Part shown: positions 13,408 to 24,426 of the stretch, piece by piece
How the letters are laid out: each line of letters starts with the position of its first letter
How positions within the stretch are numbered: the stretch's first letter is position 1
Assembly: GCA_941918925.1 (NCBI GenBank)
Contig: OW799233.1
Location: 46,523,341-46,587,340, forward strand
Length of the DNA stretch: 64,000 bases
Direction: 5' to 3'
DNA from: Phyto melanocephala
Lineage: Eukaryota; Arthropoda; Insecta; Diptera; Rhinophoridae
Position numbers and translations under genes: made by a program
The notes under the pieces: generated by a model
The model's database searches: none
What the model saw: only the letters and a program-made list of their open reading frames with translations
Told to the model about the DNA's origin: nothing

Positions 13408-13510
13408 CTGTAAAGAGAGAGAGAAAAAAAAACAATTAAATTAAAGTTAAAGTTAAACACTCAGTAAGGCAAAACAAAAAGTGTGTATTTTTTTGTCAAC
13501 GTCTATTAAT

Positions 13511-13798
13511 TTATTGCCAAAAACTATTAGGGCTTAACATAAAATAATGGTCTTTAAATTCTTTGGGTACATTTAGACTTGAACAGATGGTATTAAAAAA
13601 CAATGTCTTATAAATAGTGGCCACCAGATACATACACAAGACAGATAACCAAGAAAGCTGCTTGCATAAACAATTATGGGTGGTTTGATTCAATTTGGTA
13701 AACGAATATTTTTTTATAATTTTTCTTAAATTAACCCTGTTCGATCGATAAAATAAAACAATTACCATGGTAGTAAGAAAGTCAGCAAACACTTGCAT
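13511..13798 (-). CDS. Unrecognised 95-codon frame with two hydrophobic segments
   Basis: A minus-strand open frame inside the last intron of the neuropeptide gene starts MQVFADFLTTMVIVLFY and ends LSPNSFWQ. Residues about 3-18 and 50-70 (WLSVLCMYLVATIYKTLFF) are hydrophobic enough to span a membrane. A possible acceptor (TTGTATAG) precedes it. The pattern is loosely reminiscent of an insect chemoreceptor fragment, but no diagnostic motif is present. It may be chance, a pseudogene remnant or an exon of a nested gene. Confidence 0.2.
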   Translation of the reverse strand: MQVFADFLTTMVIVLFYRSNRVNLRKIIKKYSFTKLNQTTHNCLCKQLSWLSVLCMYLVATIYKTLFFNTICSSLNVPKEFKDHYFMLSPNSFWQ

Positions 13799-14210
13799 GT
13801 AACACTATACAATAAAAAGAAAAATAAGTGCAGCTAAATGCAAAAACAACAATATAATATTTTTTATATGTAAAAGTGTGTACAGAAGAAAATAAATTAG
13901 TTCAAGTTTAGTTATCAGGACACATTTTTTTTCTTTAATTCAATGAAAATATATTAACAGTAATTTTTAAACATAATTTACAAAATCTATGATTTTGCCA
14001 TATTCTGTTGTTAACCACGTTTTAATTTTTTCATATCTGAAAATACTTTTTCACGTACCAGCATAAAACTTATATTATTTATGTGAAATTATTTTAAATT
14101 TTAATATATTTTTATTTTATTGTTGAACTTAAATGTCTTAAATACTTTTATTATTTTTATTCTGGCTCTAACTTGTTCATTTTAATACAAAATTTCTCAT
14201 TTTTTTTATG
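13799..14210. other. Intronic AT-rich stretch
   Basis: No gene or repeat is recognised. Confidence 0.4.
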
Positions 14211-14211
14211 A

Positions 14212-14400
14212 AGAAATCAGTTTTTATTTGTGATAATGAAAGAATAGGCTGGAAAGTTCTTATCCCGACACCAGCCGAGTGAAATGCATTTTCGAAACCA
14301 GCTACGGTTTCATCATCAGCACTCTTTGATCGGATACACAATTTAGAAGTCATCACTTAAATGAAAGAATATACTTCCAGAAAATATATATTGTTGTAGT
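14212..14400 (-). mobile_element. Penelope-like terminal fragment with hammerhead-ribozyme-like motif
   Basis: The minus strand folds as a minimal hammerhead. Stem I is GAGTG (14,324-14,320) with CACTC (14,281-14,277). The core CTGATGA is at 14,319-14,313. Stem II is GAAACC with GGTTTC around loop GTAGCT, and the second core GAAA is at 14,293-14,290. A 3-bp stem III (AAT/ATT, loop GC) follows, then U at the cleavage position. One extra U sits between the first core and stem II. The phrase TATTCTTTCATT occurs on both sides, about 110 bp apart. A second, decayed copy lies at 33,781-33,890. Hammerheads of this minimal type are known from Penelope-like elements; the assignment is supported by a Penelope coding fragment at 32.9 kb. 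Confidence 0.55.
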
Positions 14401-14743
14401 TGAATTCTTTTACGGGATTTAGAGAATAGTCCTGTTGAATCGCATGTAGGTATAATAAACCCAATATTTGCAATTTTGACAATTTAAAAATCTATTAAGG
14501 AAAAAATGTTCTTGAGTCCTTTTAAAAATAATCCATAACGCGTGTAACGGTCTCCATATACTGGGCATGTTTATTAAGCTTTAGATCTTCTAGGTTAGGT
14601 TAGGTTAGGTTGAAAAGGAGGGGCATTAAAAGCCCAAACCCATGACAGGTATTCACTTATGCCCAATTGGTATGTTGTGCGCTCCATGTGAAAACGGAAT
14701 TCCCAAACAAAAACCATAAACATAATTTTCCATAAATAACGGA

Positions 14744-14947
14744 CTAGTCCAAGAACCCAGTCCCTTCAATGTAACTCTTTATGGAACTCCAATTCGAGTT
14801 CCCCAGGGATTCCAAGTTCGGCATAGTATCCACTGTAAAATTTTTGCGCCTAGTATGCCCAAACGCAGGACAATGACAGAGGTAGTGTACCAAAGTCTCA
14901 TCCTCTTCCTCGCATGCTCTACATATTGTCTCCTCAGATAATCTCAA
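14744..14947 (-). pseudogene. LINE C-terminal CCHC-like zinc motif fragment
   Basis: The open stretch contains CRACEEEDETLVHYLCHCPAF, matching the C-x2-C-(x)n-H-x4-C motif (zf-RVT type) that closes many I/R1-group polyproteins. It ends ESLGNSNWSSIKSYIEGTG. It is in the same frame as the RNase H block but separated from it by stops and frame changes. Confidence 0.75.
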
Positions 14948-15070
14948 GCTAGATGGGTTCTCAACTCCGTATTACATTTAATAACACTGGTTAGTCACCT
15001 AAGTGTTGGTCTACTGAGTCTCAGAATCTCCTTTGATTTCCCAAGATTTGGGTCCCCCATAGTATGTTTG

Positions 15071-15574
15071 TCACTGTACCGACATCAGTGCTCTGCCGTT
15101 TCCTGACATGCTCCTCCATAGGCCAACCTTAAGTTCGTCCTTGAAGCGTTTAGCATTTTCCAAAGTTATAGTACTCGAAAGAGCTCCCATTTTGGATAAT
15201 TTGTCGACTTTCTCGTTTCCGATCAGTCCGTGATGGATTGGTATCCGTATTATCTCCAGATGTTCACAATTTGCATAAGAGTTTATCTCACTCTTGCATT
15301 GCAAAACATTCCGGGATTCAACTTTCTTCTTTCCCAATGTCTTAATCACTGATTGGCTATCCGTAAAGATACGAATCGGGGTTTCGCTATTCGTTTCCTT
15401 TATCCATTTAATTCCTTCCGTAATCGCCATGATCTCAGCCTGAAAAATAGTTTTGTGATCTGGTAGACGGAAGTATTTGCTTCTATTTCGGCTTATGTCG
15501 TATAAGCCCATTCCAGTTTGGTCACCAATCTTTGAACCGTCTGTATAAAGACCGATTCCATGGGTGTTTCCCAT
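15071..15574 (-). pseudogene. LINE RNase H domain fragment
   Basis: This 167-codon open stretch carries the four RNase H carboxylates in context: LYTDGSK (Asp), FQAEIMAI (Glu), IFTDSQSVIK (Asp) and GNEKVDKL (Asp), with the basic and aromatic residues usual between them. The domain would remove RNA from the RNA/DNA hybrid during retrotransposition. It ends at an internal stop, after which the expected Trp/Leu-rich linker continues in other frames. So it is a remnant of a polyprotein, not a gene, even though its catalytic residues look intact. Confidence 0.8.
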
Positions 15575-15615
15575 CCTGATTATCTTATCCCATTCTCCCT
15601 CTTTTAGATCTTCTA

Positions 15616-16857
15616 AGTATAAATTGAACTTTTTAAAGTAAACCTTTAATAAGTAGACGATGTATGCAGCTATTGGAAGTTTCGAATAGATGTTGCTGTA
15701 CTTTTACACTCTTACACTTCTCTTTCTGGCATCAACAACTAACATAGTCTCGCTGAATTTTACAATATTTTTTATTATGAAACGCATTACTCTCTCAGGT
15801 AATACTACAATTTTGTTGACAATAGATTTGTAGTTGTCAACTCGGGTTTTTCCTTTAAGCTACCATTACATTATCATATAAATTCCGCTGAGCATAAACC
15901 TATCGCATATTTTGGGGACACCCCTTAAAACATTTTTTAAGAAAAAGTACCCTTACAAAGTTCTACAGAGTGTCACTCACAACATAGCACCATAAGAGGG
16001 TTGCTCTGAAGTGGTAGACCACATTTTATTTTATTTACTGTAGTGTTAACGAAATACCAGAAACATTTACCAGAAGGCTTGACTAGGAATGGCTCACACT
16101 TACCTATGGCTCATTTTAAAAAACAATATGCTGTTATTTTCACATAAAGTGTAATTGGTGCAAGAATTAAAACCAGAAGATTATTGACAACGTTTGATTT
16201 TGCAGTTGAATTTTAACAGTTGACCCAACCTGTAGTTAAATATTTTCCATTCAAATTTGTTTTGTTAATTATGCCCTTTTATCCTTGTCATACTGCATTA
16301 GCAAGTGCTCAATTAAAGCAAAATTTTGTGGCCTAGTTTTAATAACAAACTGTTAAACATTAGGATATTAAAATTTAAATGCCGTAATAATTAAGTGGTT
16401 TATTTAAGAAAACCACTTAAGCCGGTAAATGTAAATGTATTACATTTTCGAACATATAAAACTTATTCATAAAAGTAAATACAAAAAAAACTAGTTTAAG
16501 CCGCTTAAACTAATACAAACATGCACTTGATTTAAAATTTACAACATGTTTCTTTTTTTTAAATACATGCACATTATTAAGTCTCTAAGGATACACATTA
16601 AAAATGTATATGAATCCCAGAGAACCAAAAAACAAACAACAAGTTTAAAAACAAATACAAAAAAAAAGAGCTACCAACAAGATTATTGTTTTACCTCCTA
16701 CATGATAAACGATCTGAGTTTTGTAACACATATTTCAAGCGAAAATATTTTTAGAAATTTTCTACGATTTTGTATTTGTACCTTTTGGCCTTATAAAATG
16801 TTTGTTTTTGTTTATTATTTTTTTTTTATTTTTACATTAAAAAATGCATCTACTTAC
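15616..16857. other. Intronic stretch, no gene
   Basis: No gene is seen. Short inverted repeats occur around 16,390-16,510 (AAGTGGTTT/AAACCACTT and AGTTTAAGC/GCTTAAACT). Confidence 0.4.
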
Positions 16858-17056
16858 CGCATTAGATGAAGTGCAGCACCAAAATCTTCTATGGTTTGAG
16901 ATTCACTTAAAGCAATTGCCACCTTTTCCACACCACCCAGGGGTGAGAGAGCATCACGTGCCTTGCTGCCGAACAGTTTCTCTAAATAGTTGGGACCATG
17001 AGAAGCCAAAAGGCTTTGCAGAAATGAAGCGGTTTCTTCAACAGGTGGTCGTTTGG
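16858..17056 (-). CDS. Prohormone-4-like neuropeptide precursor, middle exon
   Basis: The 199-bp minus-strand exon has acceptor TTTCAG (CAG at 17,059-17,057) and donor CG|GTAAGTA (16,857-16,851). Its first two bases complete an Ala codon from the LDLa exon. The peptide then begins KRPPVEETASFLQSLLASHG, continues NYLEKLFGSKARDALSPLGG and ends LSESQTIEDFGAALHLM plus two bases of an Arg codon. The Lys-Arg at the junction is a likely prohormone-convertase site, releasing a segment that starts PPVEE. The sequence matches my memory of insect prohormone-4 almost residue for residue. The preceding intron is 9,510 bp and loaded with transposons. Confidence 0.9.
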
Positions 17057-18028
17057 CTGAAAGTTGAAGAAATCACAAAAAATGTTTAAAAAGTTTTTAA
17101 TTAAATTTTAAACTAAATATTTAAATAAATTTATTTATAATAAAAGCTTCTATCTATTGTTGTTTCTTTTTTAACTAAAACATAATCAGACTGTCAACAT
17201 TGCAACGCCCTTATCGAAAAATCCTTGAAGGCTGAGAAAAGTTTATTAAATATAACACCCATTTATAATCTCGTTTGGTTGCTGAGGCATTTCAAAATCC
17301 TAAATAAACAAACTAGTTGTTAAGGACATATAAATTTTCATTTTAGCATGTCTTATTAAATTTGTATCTTCTTAGTGCTGTAATTTTGCCTTGAGCATAA
17401 ATGTAATTCAAATCAATTGAATTTTGCACAAATTTACTAGGCCGATGTATAAATACATTAGTTTAGTCTCATGACTATGTAGTTGCTTACATGTTGTTCG
17501 TAGTTTGTTAGTTAATAAATAAATCCAAATCAATACACTAGGACCGCCTTCATAGCCTCAGTCCTTTCCCAACTACTCGCAACAAAATTACTTACACTTT
17601 CTATTTAATGTACATTTCATTTTCTTTTTCTCTTCCTTTCTGTCGGATTTTCTTCAGTCTTTGTGTATTTTGGGTCCTATTTGCATTACTTAAATACATA
17701 AACATTAAATTTTATGATCCTCTAATCAATATAAATTGCACTTAACTACACAAGATGGGAAAGACCTCAAATACGAGTATTCAAGTCATATAATTTTAAA
17801 ATAAATCCACTAATACTAGTATAATCAAAACAAACAAAAAATTTGTATTAAGGACAGACAGACATAATGATGAACTAAGAAAAAAACCTTCTCATCATAA
17901 GCTGCTAGAGATTTAAGAGCAACAGTGTCATTTCGTATTACGTATGTTTGTTTAAATATGTGTATGTGTGTGAATATGGGTGTGTGTTTATGTGGTTGTT
18001 TAAACACTAGTTTGATAAATATTTATAA
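17057..18028. other. Intronic stretch, no gene
   Basis: No coding signal or recognisable element is seen. Confidence 0.4.
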
Positions 18029-18542
18029 CTAGCCAAGCCCGGCGCGCGTTGCTACGCCCCTTAATGAATAAAAATGCATTCTGAATTTTAATTGAATATC
18101 AAGTGCAAAAAGCTAAAAATTATAACTTTTTTAATGAGCGTGGCACTGCCCACTTTTCTAATCATAAAACTGTATATTCATGACAGCTCAATATGTGTGC
18201 AAAGTTTCAGAAAAATCGGTGAAGTTCAAGTAGCTAAAAATGATAACTTTTTTTTATGGGCATGGCACTGCCCACTTTTACAATCACGAAATTGTAAAGT
18301 GATGACAGCTCAATATGTGTGCAAAGTTTCAGAAAAATCGGTCCAGTGCAAGTAGATAAAAATGATAACTAATTTTTATGGGCGTGGCCCCGCCCACTTT
18401 TTGCTATCCATAAACACTCCCTGGAATGTGTACAACAACTTGCCAAAGTTTGAGTCCGATCGGTTTTACAGTTTCGGAGTCTATAGCTAACACACACACA
18501 CACACACACACACACAGAGAGTTTCACTTTTATATATATAGA
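18029..18542 (-). mobile_element. Non-autonomous Helitron, canonical ends
   Basis: On the minus strand the element starts TCTATATATATAAAAG, preceded by A, and ends GGCTTGGCTAG, followed by T. These are the A|TC...CTAG|T ends expected of a Helitron. A GC-rich stretch (GGGGCGTAGCAACGCGCGCC) lies just before the 3' end. Inside are a (GT)n run and near-repeats with 'atgtgtgcaaagtttcagaaa'. No Rep/helicase coding is present. A related copy is at 53.9 kb. Confidence 0.88.
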
Positions 18543-19089
18543 TGTGAGTGAATCCTGCAAAGGCTGGGCGCACACAAACATTAATTTGTCTGTATTAGCA
18601 AAGGTATATTATTAGCAAATATATAACTCTACTGCGATAAGTTGTTAAAAATGAAACAATAAGGGATAAAAATTCTGTGGCAGGAGACAAATTATTTATA
18701 TTTTGTTTAAAAGAATTCGTTCTTTTGTAGAAAAAAGTGTAAAATAATTTAGTTGACAAGTCAGTAAACAGTCATTGGAAGTGTTTTTTCCACCCTCTCT
18801 GATAACGAAATCATTAACAGTGCAGTTTAAAGTAGTAGAAAATCAGCAGTACCCCAAAATAAACGATAGATATGATTTTCCCCCATTAGTACAGTAAAGT
18901 GCTGCCACAATGCTTAGAAAATATTGGTTTGACAGCTAACAAGTCAGGGTGAGGAAACATTTAGTATTAGTCAAGAGTAGCGAGTTTTCATTGTTGAACA
19001 ATATTATAAAAATACTGAGTGTTTGTGGGCCATAGTTCGAAATTTTTGAAAATATTTTTGAAATTCTAAGTTGACTTAGACGACCGTTA

Positions 19090-19445
19090 GACCTTTAAGT
19101 GTCAATATCGAAGAAGTACGTAAAAGCGTTGGTGCAGGTCCAGAAACACGGACGTCATAAGTGTACGGAAAATTCAAATTTCAGGCAGCTTCTACAGTGT
19201 TTACTCAGTAAAAATAAATCTCAGCCGTATTACTGTTTGGCGTGGAATTTCAACTCAAGCCATAAATATCTTATTCACTTTTGAAGAGCAGCCTGGTATA
19301 ACAATAACTATTGCAGGTCCTCGATATCGCATTATTCGAACAGAGTTCTTTCCGCATAAATTACATTGATGAGGAAGTACATGCCATACAGCCCGTGACA
19401 CAATTCATTTCATACATGAGACAAATTTTGGCAATGTACTCACCT
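19090..19445 (+). pseudogene. Decayed mariner-type transposase
   Basis: Scattered in-frame words betray the origin: EEVRKSVGAGPET in the N-terminal half, then ITIAGPRYRIIRTEFFPHK, and after a frameshift CHTARDTIHFIHETNFGNV. The last block corresponds to the region just after the second catalytic Asp in mariner transposases. There are several stops and frameshifts. Terminal inverted repeats were not identified. Confidence 0.6.
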
Positions 19446-20777
19446 TTTTTCGTTTAGCAAAATTGATCGACTATATTATGTAATTTAATATAATTGAGGT
19501 TACTTAAGGTCAAAGGTATATGCCAATTAGCTTAAAGCTACACATGAACTGAGCAAGAAAATTCAATCAAATTCAGTATATTTTATGCAAAATTATCAAA
19601 AGAAGGTGTATATGAGTCAGCGCAAAGCTGTGAAGGCAATTTTCCCGCTGTTCTCTTGTATGCATTACGGGATGTATAAAAGTTGGAGAACTTTAAATTT
19701 AAATAAAACAAAGAAAAACGTTTTTCACCAATTTGACTTTTTTATTTAGAAAAGAGGTGTATGATGAGGATGTGTGAAGCCAGGGGGATTCTTCTAACGA
19801 TTGTCTGGAGGGGGGTTGAAGCCACCTCATCCTTAAAACTCGAAGACCATGGTAAACAATTTGTTCAAACTTGTGGTGCTTGATTTTGTAAAAAAGCACT
19901 TTAACTTCAACACCTTGCCATTCACTGCTTAACCATACTATTCTTGCAACAGATAAAAACTACCAAATTAACTGCCACGGAAAATTCTCTAAGTTTGATA
20001 GAGGAAATATCATATACTAAAAGCGAAATGCTTGCTACAACTACGACTTGGGAGCATTTGAAGACTACTGCACAGGATTAAGTTAAATGAAATTGTGTGT
20101 AGTCGTTTCAGTACTAACTTTTAACGGCTGTTAAAAGTATGACTGTATTTTTGGCAGTGAAATTACCAACTACATGTAACTATTAAATAAATTCTTTTCC
20201 TAATTCATAATGGATAACAAATAACCTAACAATACAAGAATAAATTTCTTTTTTTAATTTTTATTAGAGATTCTTAAAGAATTATATCCAGCAAATTAGT
20301 GACACGCATCTAAAAATCAATATGCAAAATTTTGAATTGTCACTGATGCAAATTTGTGATTTAACAAACAAGCTTTTGAGTTAACTTGTTACTAAAATAT
20401 AAAAAAACATAATTTGTACCCTAAATGAAGGTCAAGTGTATGCTGGTGACAACTAACCAACCCGTAACTTGTGCTTAAAATATAAATTTGAAGATTTTTT
20501 TGTTATAAAATAAAATTAAAATTGTTTTACTTAATCAAACAAGAAAAAGAAACACAAATAAATACAAGTCCATTTGCAAGGATTGTACAATTTACTGCTA
20601 ACCAAATAAATATGTACACATGTATGCGGGATCCCTGTTGTGGAAACCACAATATCCCCAGAAACAAACACATAAAACTTGATTGATAAAAGTTTCATTC
20701 AATTCTAAACATAAGTTTATCCCAAAATTATTTAATTTTTTTATTTTTTCTGTTCATTAGAATACACAGACGCACGT
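19446..20777. other. Intronic stretch, no gene
   Basis: No gene or defined repeat is recognised. The minus-strand frame at 19,699-19,899 lacks any motif or splice support. Confidence 0.4.
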
Positions 20778-20850
20778 GTGTATGTATGTTTGTCTGTATG
20801 TATGTATGTATGTATGTATGTGTGTTTGTATGTTTGCATGTATGTGTATT
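20778..20850 (+). repeat. TATG/TGTT microsatellite
   Basis: Tandem TATG units with a few TTTG/TCTG variants. Confidence 0.9.
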
Positions 20851-21902
20851 TAAACAATCAACAGTTTCTATAAGCAAACATAAGAATAACAACTACAAGT
20901 ATTTTATTGTCTCTCCCATTTTGTATGCCATACATCACAGTTGGTGTATTCACAAACAATATATAAGTGTCGTATTTTCATAATGTCCCAACATTTTTAA
21001 ACGAATAAAAAGCATTAAATTATTTATTGTAAAATTTTTAGTGTTCTTTAGATTTTTAAGCAAATTATTACATTATGACAATATGACAGTGAGATCAATT
21101 TGTAAATGCATAACGTGTGTAAATATATACATCTAATTCTGTTTTTACGCGGTCTTCTTTTACACGGTTTTGATTTAACACGGCTTGAAACTAAACAAAT
21201 ATACATTTTTTTACACAATTTTATTCCATTTAGCACGATTCAAGATTTTTTGGTCTTAAATTTTTTTATACCCGCCACCAAAAAAATTTTTTTTTTTGTC
21301 ATTCCGTTTGTAACACATCGAAATATCCATTTTAGATCCCATAAAGTATATATATTCTGAATCAGTGTTTGATTTGATGACGATCTAGCTATGTCCGTCC
21401 GTCTGTCCGTCTGTTGAAAGCACGATAGAGGTCGCACCAAAAAAGCTAGGGAGCTCAAATTTTGCCAGAATCTTTCTTATAGACAAGGTTTGTTTGGTAT
21501 TGAAAATGTGCTAAATCGGAATATTAGGAAGAGAGTTATAGCTCGTAAAGCAAGAGTAGGTCGAAAAAACCGTGTCTTTCGAACATCGAATTAAATGGAA
21601 TTGTGTCCAAACGAACTAAAGTAGAGTCAAGAACCTTCGAATCTATATTTTCTGAGTAAAAGCAATATTTTTCCTTGAAAATTGCCTAAATCTATGCATT
21701 AGGAAAGAAGTTGTAGATCAAAATGTACGAAATTTTATACCGCACAGTGTATTTTTCGGTATATTTAAAAAAAAAAACGTCATAAAAGCAACAAAATTGA
21801 ATGTACGACTCTGAAATTTTGCACACATGGCTTCCTGGTGAAATGCTTTGTTCTAACGTAAAATAAATGTGACACGCCTACTTTTACGCCCACCTCCCAT
21901 AT

Positions 21903-21986
21903 AGGTTAGGTTAGTTAGGTTGAAAAGCCCAAACCTATGACAGGTATGCACTTATGCCCAGTTGGCATGTTGTGCGCCCCATATAA
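21903..21986 (-). mobile_element. Short 3'-end LINE insertion inside HLE-B
   Basis: About 80 bp identical in layout to the 3' end of the LINE at 14.6 kb (TAACC-rich tail, GGGCTTTTCAACC, 'cataagtgcatacctgtcat'). It is flanked by the duplication CCCATAT, and removing one copy restores the HLE-B sequence seen at 34.9 kb. Confidence 0.75.
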
Positions 21987-22245
21987 CGTCTTACCTCAAA
22001 TTCATGTAATCTACGAATAAAGATTTTAGAAAATTAAAGGACTATATTGAATTATATAAGTTCATTAGTAGAAACAACTTCAACACGCCTAATTTAACGC
22101 CCACTTTCATTGATAGACTAAATTTACGAAAACATTTTACTATCATATCAAAGTTATACAAAGAAAGTGATACATATTTTAGTATAAAGAGATTATTCCA
22201 TAGCGATTACTGTTAATAACGAACAAATACATTTTGTGCTATAAA

Positions 22246-23530
22246 TTAGGTTATTTCCCGGGAATTTGAGTTATTTAGTCTTTTCTTTTTTCGGGATCCC
22301 GGGAAATAAAAAAGGTGGTTACGATTCGAAAGCAGATGTTTATATTGTTTATATTAAAATTGAATTCTAATGATTTTATTTTTGATCTCATAGCTGAAGT
22401 ACCTGTATTTTTGTTTTTTTTGTGCTCATATTTGATCTCGTATCTAGAGAATAATATTTTCATACCCTCTCACAAAATGGAAAAAGGTATATATAGGTTT
22501 GTCATTCCGTGTGCAATTTCTACAATTTTCATTTCCGACCCCACAAAGTATATATTTTCTCAAAGCTTATGAATAGGAGAGTCGATTAAGCTCTGTCAGT
22601 CTGTCCGTCTGTCAGTCTGTCCGTTTTTCCGTGTGTATGTTGAAATCAACTTTTTGAAGCCCCCCGAAATCGCTTGGACCCGGGTGAGGTACTAAAATAT
22701 TAGAAATATTCGGGAGTAGATCGGTATTGAAAATCAGAAATATCGGTACATAAACAATTAAGATATGAGCAAAAACCCACGACCACCTCGATTTTTTTCA
22801 CAAAAACAACATACGTATATACAAACGTGTATAGTGGTTAGAGAAAACGTTGCATCAAATCCCAGCTGAGCCAAAAAAAAAAATTTTTTTATTTATTTTT
22901 TAAATTTTTTTTAGTTGTTTTTTTATTTTTTATTTAATAAATTATTTATATTTTTATTATTATTTTTTTTTTTATTTTTATTTTTTTTTTTTTGTTTTAT
23001 ATTTATTATATTTATTATATATATTTTAATTATTTTTTTTACATTATTTTTTTTATTTTTTTTTTTAATTTTTTTTTTAAATTTTTTTTTTTTATTTTTT
23101 TTTTAACATACATACGTAAATTTATAATTTTGCAATGGGATGTTTTTATATATGTATGTTTTTTATATGTATGTACGTAATTCATATGAGATAAATGGTG
23201 ATACAGACTAATGTTATTGCATGACTACACGTTGTGAATGCTATATAAGATTCGGCACGGCCGAATATAGCGCTCTTACTTGTTTTCAATCAAAAATATT
23301 TTTTGCTCAATTTATATTTTAAATTCAAGTTTCTTTATTAATTTTTATAGTTTTGAAGTGTTTCTTTTACATTATAAACCATTTTATGCTTTTTAATAAA
23401 AAGTTTTTTTTTTATTAAAAACAAACTTACTTTTTATTTGTTTTGCTGTGGGATCCCGGGATATTAAAAAATAAATCTCGCATTTCCGGGAAATAAAAAT
23501 TTTCGGGGAAAAAACTCTAGCTACAAAAGA
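22246..23530. mobile_element. Unclassified insertion with CCCGGGA-rich inverted ends
   Basis: The left end has TTATTTCCCGGGAATTTGAG and CGGGATCCCGGGAAATAA. The right end, reverse complemented, has TTATTTCCCGGAAATGCGAG and ATCCCGGGATCCC. These imperfect ~50-bp inverted ends interrupt HLE-B and themselves enclose an HLE-A copy. The superfamily is not determined; a hAT-type MITE is one possibility. Confidence 0.5.
22458..23287 (+). mobile_element. HLE-A, full-length copy
   Basis: All family blocks are present in order: start CATACCCTCTCACAAAATGG, 'gaccccacaaagtatatattt', the CTGTCCGTCTG tract, CCCGGGTGAGG, 'cacgaccacctcg', 'cccagctgagcc', a long T-rich tract, 'gcatgactacacgttgtgaa', hairpin TTCGGC-acg-GCCGAA and tail 'gcgctcttacttgtt'. 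Because it is complete it serves here as the reference for the family. Confidence 0.85.
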
Positions 23531-23587
23531 ACGGAAAACTGGTGGTGGGTATAAAAGATTCGGCGAATATAGTTCTCTTACTTGTTT

Positions 23588-23955
23588 GCTTTAGGTTGAG
23601 TTTCGGGTGATTCTTACCTTTTGTAGGGTAACTTATAGGCGAATGAAGGCAAATATTCCTTTTCTTTTTTTTCAACTTTATTAAAGGGTGAAATTTCAAG
23701 ACCCAAAGACTGAGTGTTAATTAATAATTTTTGTTACAAGGCGGATTAAAATTAACCTGGGTTTACAAAAAACTGGAAGTTCGAACAGGTTGGCAATTCA
23801 GTTTGGAAAAGTACTAAAGTGTTGTTCATCTTATAATATTAGTTTTAAGGTATCCGTTACAATTCAAATTAATGTAACAATTCAAATCTATAATTTAAGC
23901 AATGATAAGTATTCAAAATTCGACACTTACAATTCTATATATACATACAAAAAAA
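23588..23955. other. Intronic stretch, no gene
   Basis: No gene or defined element is seen. Confidence 0.4.
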
Positions 23956-24265
23956 ACGTGCTAATTTTTTTTTTATTTTTTTGGTTTTATATTTATTATA
24001 TATATTTTAATTATTTTTTAAAATTTTTTTTTAATTTTTTTTTTTTTAAATTTTTTTTTTAATATTTTTTTTATTTTTTTTTTTAACATACATACGTAAG
24101 TTTATAATTTTACAATGGGATGTTTTTATATATGTATGTTTTTTATATGTATGGACGTATTTCATATGAAATGAATGGTGATACAAACTACTGTTATTGC
24201 ATGACTACACGTTGTGAAGTGTATATAAGATTCGGCACGGCCGAATATAGCACTTTTACTTGTTA
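23956..24265 (+). mobile_element. HLE-A 3' fragment
   Basis: Starts in the T-rich tract and carries 'gcatgactacacgttgtgaa', hairpin TTCGGC-acg-GCCGAA and tail 'gcacttttacttgtt'. Confidence 0.75.
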
Positions 24266-24426
24266 AAACATACATATGTATTTAAGGTCCAATTCCGATT
24301 TTTATTCAACACGTGTTTTTTACATTAATAATTAACCTTTATAAAAACACAAAATTAACGTGGTAAAGTTTGTAATTTTTAAAGATTTTAATTGAAAAAC
24401 AAACAAGTTGAATGTATTGAAATTGC

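Larger units (their letters stand above)
14580..15615 (-). mobile_element. 5'-truncated I/R1-group LINE with 13-bp target duplication
   Basis: The element is bounded by the direct repeat TTTAGATCTTCTA (14,580-14,592 and 15,603-15,615). On the minus strand it encodes an RNase H domain, then a Cys/His motif, and ends in a tail of CTAACC repeats. The same 3' end recurs at 21.9 and 33.65 kb. Apurinic endonuclease and reverse transcriptase domains are absent through 5' truncation. RNase H downstream of the reverse transcriptase is typical of the I/R1/LOA groups. Confidence 0.85.
21265..23587 (+). mobile_element. HLE-B copy carrying nested insertions
   Basis: It starts TATACCCGCCACC, has the 'ccgtccgtctgtc' tract, the 'aaaaaagctaggga' block, several 'cgcccac' motifs, and ends 'ggtggtgggtataaaagattcggc..gaatatag..tcttacttgttt' at 23,545-23,587. 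The terminal hairpin is shortened in this copy. Between about 22,246 and 23,530 it is interrupted by another element, and at 21,903-21,986 by a LINE 3' fragment. Confidence 0.8.

Noticed and set aside
14593..14611. (TTAGG)n-like telomere sequence
   Set aside because: It is the reverse complement of the CTAACC tail of the LINE at 14.6 kb, with copies at 21.9 and 33.6 kb; flies also lack TTAGG telomeres.
16844..17089. Plus-strand 81-codon frame
   Set aside because: It is the antisense shadow of the middle exon of the prohormone-4-like gene.
20778..20983. Met/Cys/Val-rich plus-strand frame
   Set aside because: It is a translation of the TATG microsatellite.
22915..24062. Phe/Ile-rich open frames resembling membrane proteins
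   Set aside because: They come from the T-homopolymer tract of HLE-A copies and have no sequence complexity.
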